The notes beneath the pieces were generated by a model. The model had not been told where the DNA came from, searched no databases, and was given only the letters and a program-made list of their open reading frames with translations. A stretch of 14,665 nucleotides of DNA from an uncultured euryarchaeote (GTDB taxonomy: Archaea; Thermoplasmatota; Poseidoniia; Poseidoniales; Poseidoniaceae). Location: NCBI GenBank assembly GCA_937881505.1, contig CALGEM010000286.1:1-14665 (forward strand). The letters run 5' to 3'. Shown here piece by piece: positions 14,404 through 14,665 of the stretch. Position numbers and translations under genes: made by a program. Position 1 is the first letter of the stretch, and each line of letters begins with the position of its first letter.

Positions 14404-14665
14404 GTGTGTGGTCGCTTCGCCATCTCAACACCGGTGCATGAACTGGCAAAGATGACCGCCTCGCAACCGCTTTCTGACTTGACCCCGTTTGAACCGTCCT
14501 GGAACGTTGCACCCCAAACATTCATTCCGGTGGGCACTGAAGTTGGTGTTCAAGGTGAATTTGAGATGTTAAATAATCATGCCGCAATTGTTTCTAGTCT
14601 AAAAAAAGGACACATTAAAATCTATGGAGATATAAAATTAGACAACTCTATAAAAGATCTATTTG
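14404..14665 (+). CDS. SRAP (YedK/HMCES-type) protein, 5' part only, altered at the right end
   Basis: SRAP proteins crosslink to abasic sites in single-stranded DNA through Cys2, which becomes the N-terminal residue once Met1 is removed. Starting at GTG 14404 the protein begins M-C-G-R-F, exactly the family signature, with GAGGG 6 nt upstream; the ATG at 14398 would put Cys at position 4 and is therefore wrong. The segment PSWNVAPQTFIPV (31-43) matches the conserved YNIAPTQ region. From about residue 52-55 the match ends: instead of the expected MRWGLxPxW, an AT-rich sequence continues in the same frame to the window edge. The active-site Glu and His of the family lie beyond this point, so this may be a broken gene, an insertion, or a chimeric contig end. 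The reliable SRAP part is 14404 to about 14565. Confidence 0.75.
   Translation, partial: MCGRFAISTPVHELAKMTASQPLSDLTPFEPSWNVAPQTFIPVGTEVGVQGEFEMLNNHAAIVSSLKKGHIKIYGDIKLDNSIKDLF
14561..14665. other. AT-rich foreign-looking segment
   Basis: By direct count 28 of 105 bases are G or C (27%), against 52 of 100 in 14461-14560. The plus frame continuous with SRAP stays open throughout; the other two plus frames meet stops at once. The encoded residues include GHIKIYGDIKLDNSIKDLF, faintly like an SCP2 (sterol-carrier) domain pattern, but this is too short to trust. The segment probably comes from a different, AT-rich genome or element. Confidence 0.6.

Noticed and set aside
1..14665. CRISPR array, tRNA, rRNA or insertion sequence
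   Set aside because: No regularly spaced repeats, no cloverleaf with a TTCGA-type arm, no rRNA-like stretch and no transposase were seen; short RNAs could still be missed by eye.

Overview
The window is a gene-dense stretch of an archaeal genome, about 52% GC where counted, with short gaps and closely packed or overlapping genes. It is archaeal because it carries a protein-only RNase P subunit (Rnp4/Rpp21 type), a type II (archaeal) glyceraldehyde-3-phosphate dehydrogenase and a short archaeal/eukaryotic-type PheT. The very long membrane-anchored subtilase with a Pro-rich tail ending in a GWTxEQW-type motif, together with a zinc-dependent bacterial-style adenylate kinase, makes me think of marine Poseidoniales (Marine Group II). 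That placement is inference from remembered protein style, not proof.

Layout. Positions 1-287 hold no gene I can support. From 288 to 10929 seven genes lie on the minus strand. In transcription order they are: GAPDH; a 1659-residue KP-43-like subtilase with CARDB and NEW3-like domains and a membrane anchor; adenylate kinase; RNase P component 4; a YhbY RNA-binding protein; an ArsB/NhaD/P-protein family transporter; and a zinc-ribbon/disordered/TPR protein. The genes from adk to yhbY are separated by 9 bp or overlap, so they are probably co-transcribed. A 136-bp divergent promoter region (10930-11065) separates GAPDH from the plus-strand set: an unusual GXGXG plus degenerate FMN-barrel protein related to glutamate synthase, then pheT 5 bp later, then the start of an SRAP (YedK/HMCES) gene.

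Functions. The window mixes central metabolism (GAPDH, Adk), translation and RNA processing (PheT, Rnp4, YhbY), membrane transport, surface proteolysis and DNA-damage handling (SRAP). No single pathway unites them. The tightest functional pair is Rnp4-YhbY, whose genes overlap.

Most notable: a glutamate-synthase-like protein with inverted domain order and apparently lost catalytic motifs; a subtilase whose oxyanion-hole Asn is replaced by Asp; its cytoplasmic tail motif; and an abrupt change from 52% to 27% GC inside the SRAP gene at the right end, which is either an insertion or a chimeric contig end. I see no CRISPR array, rRNA, tRNA or recognisable insertion sequence.
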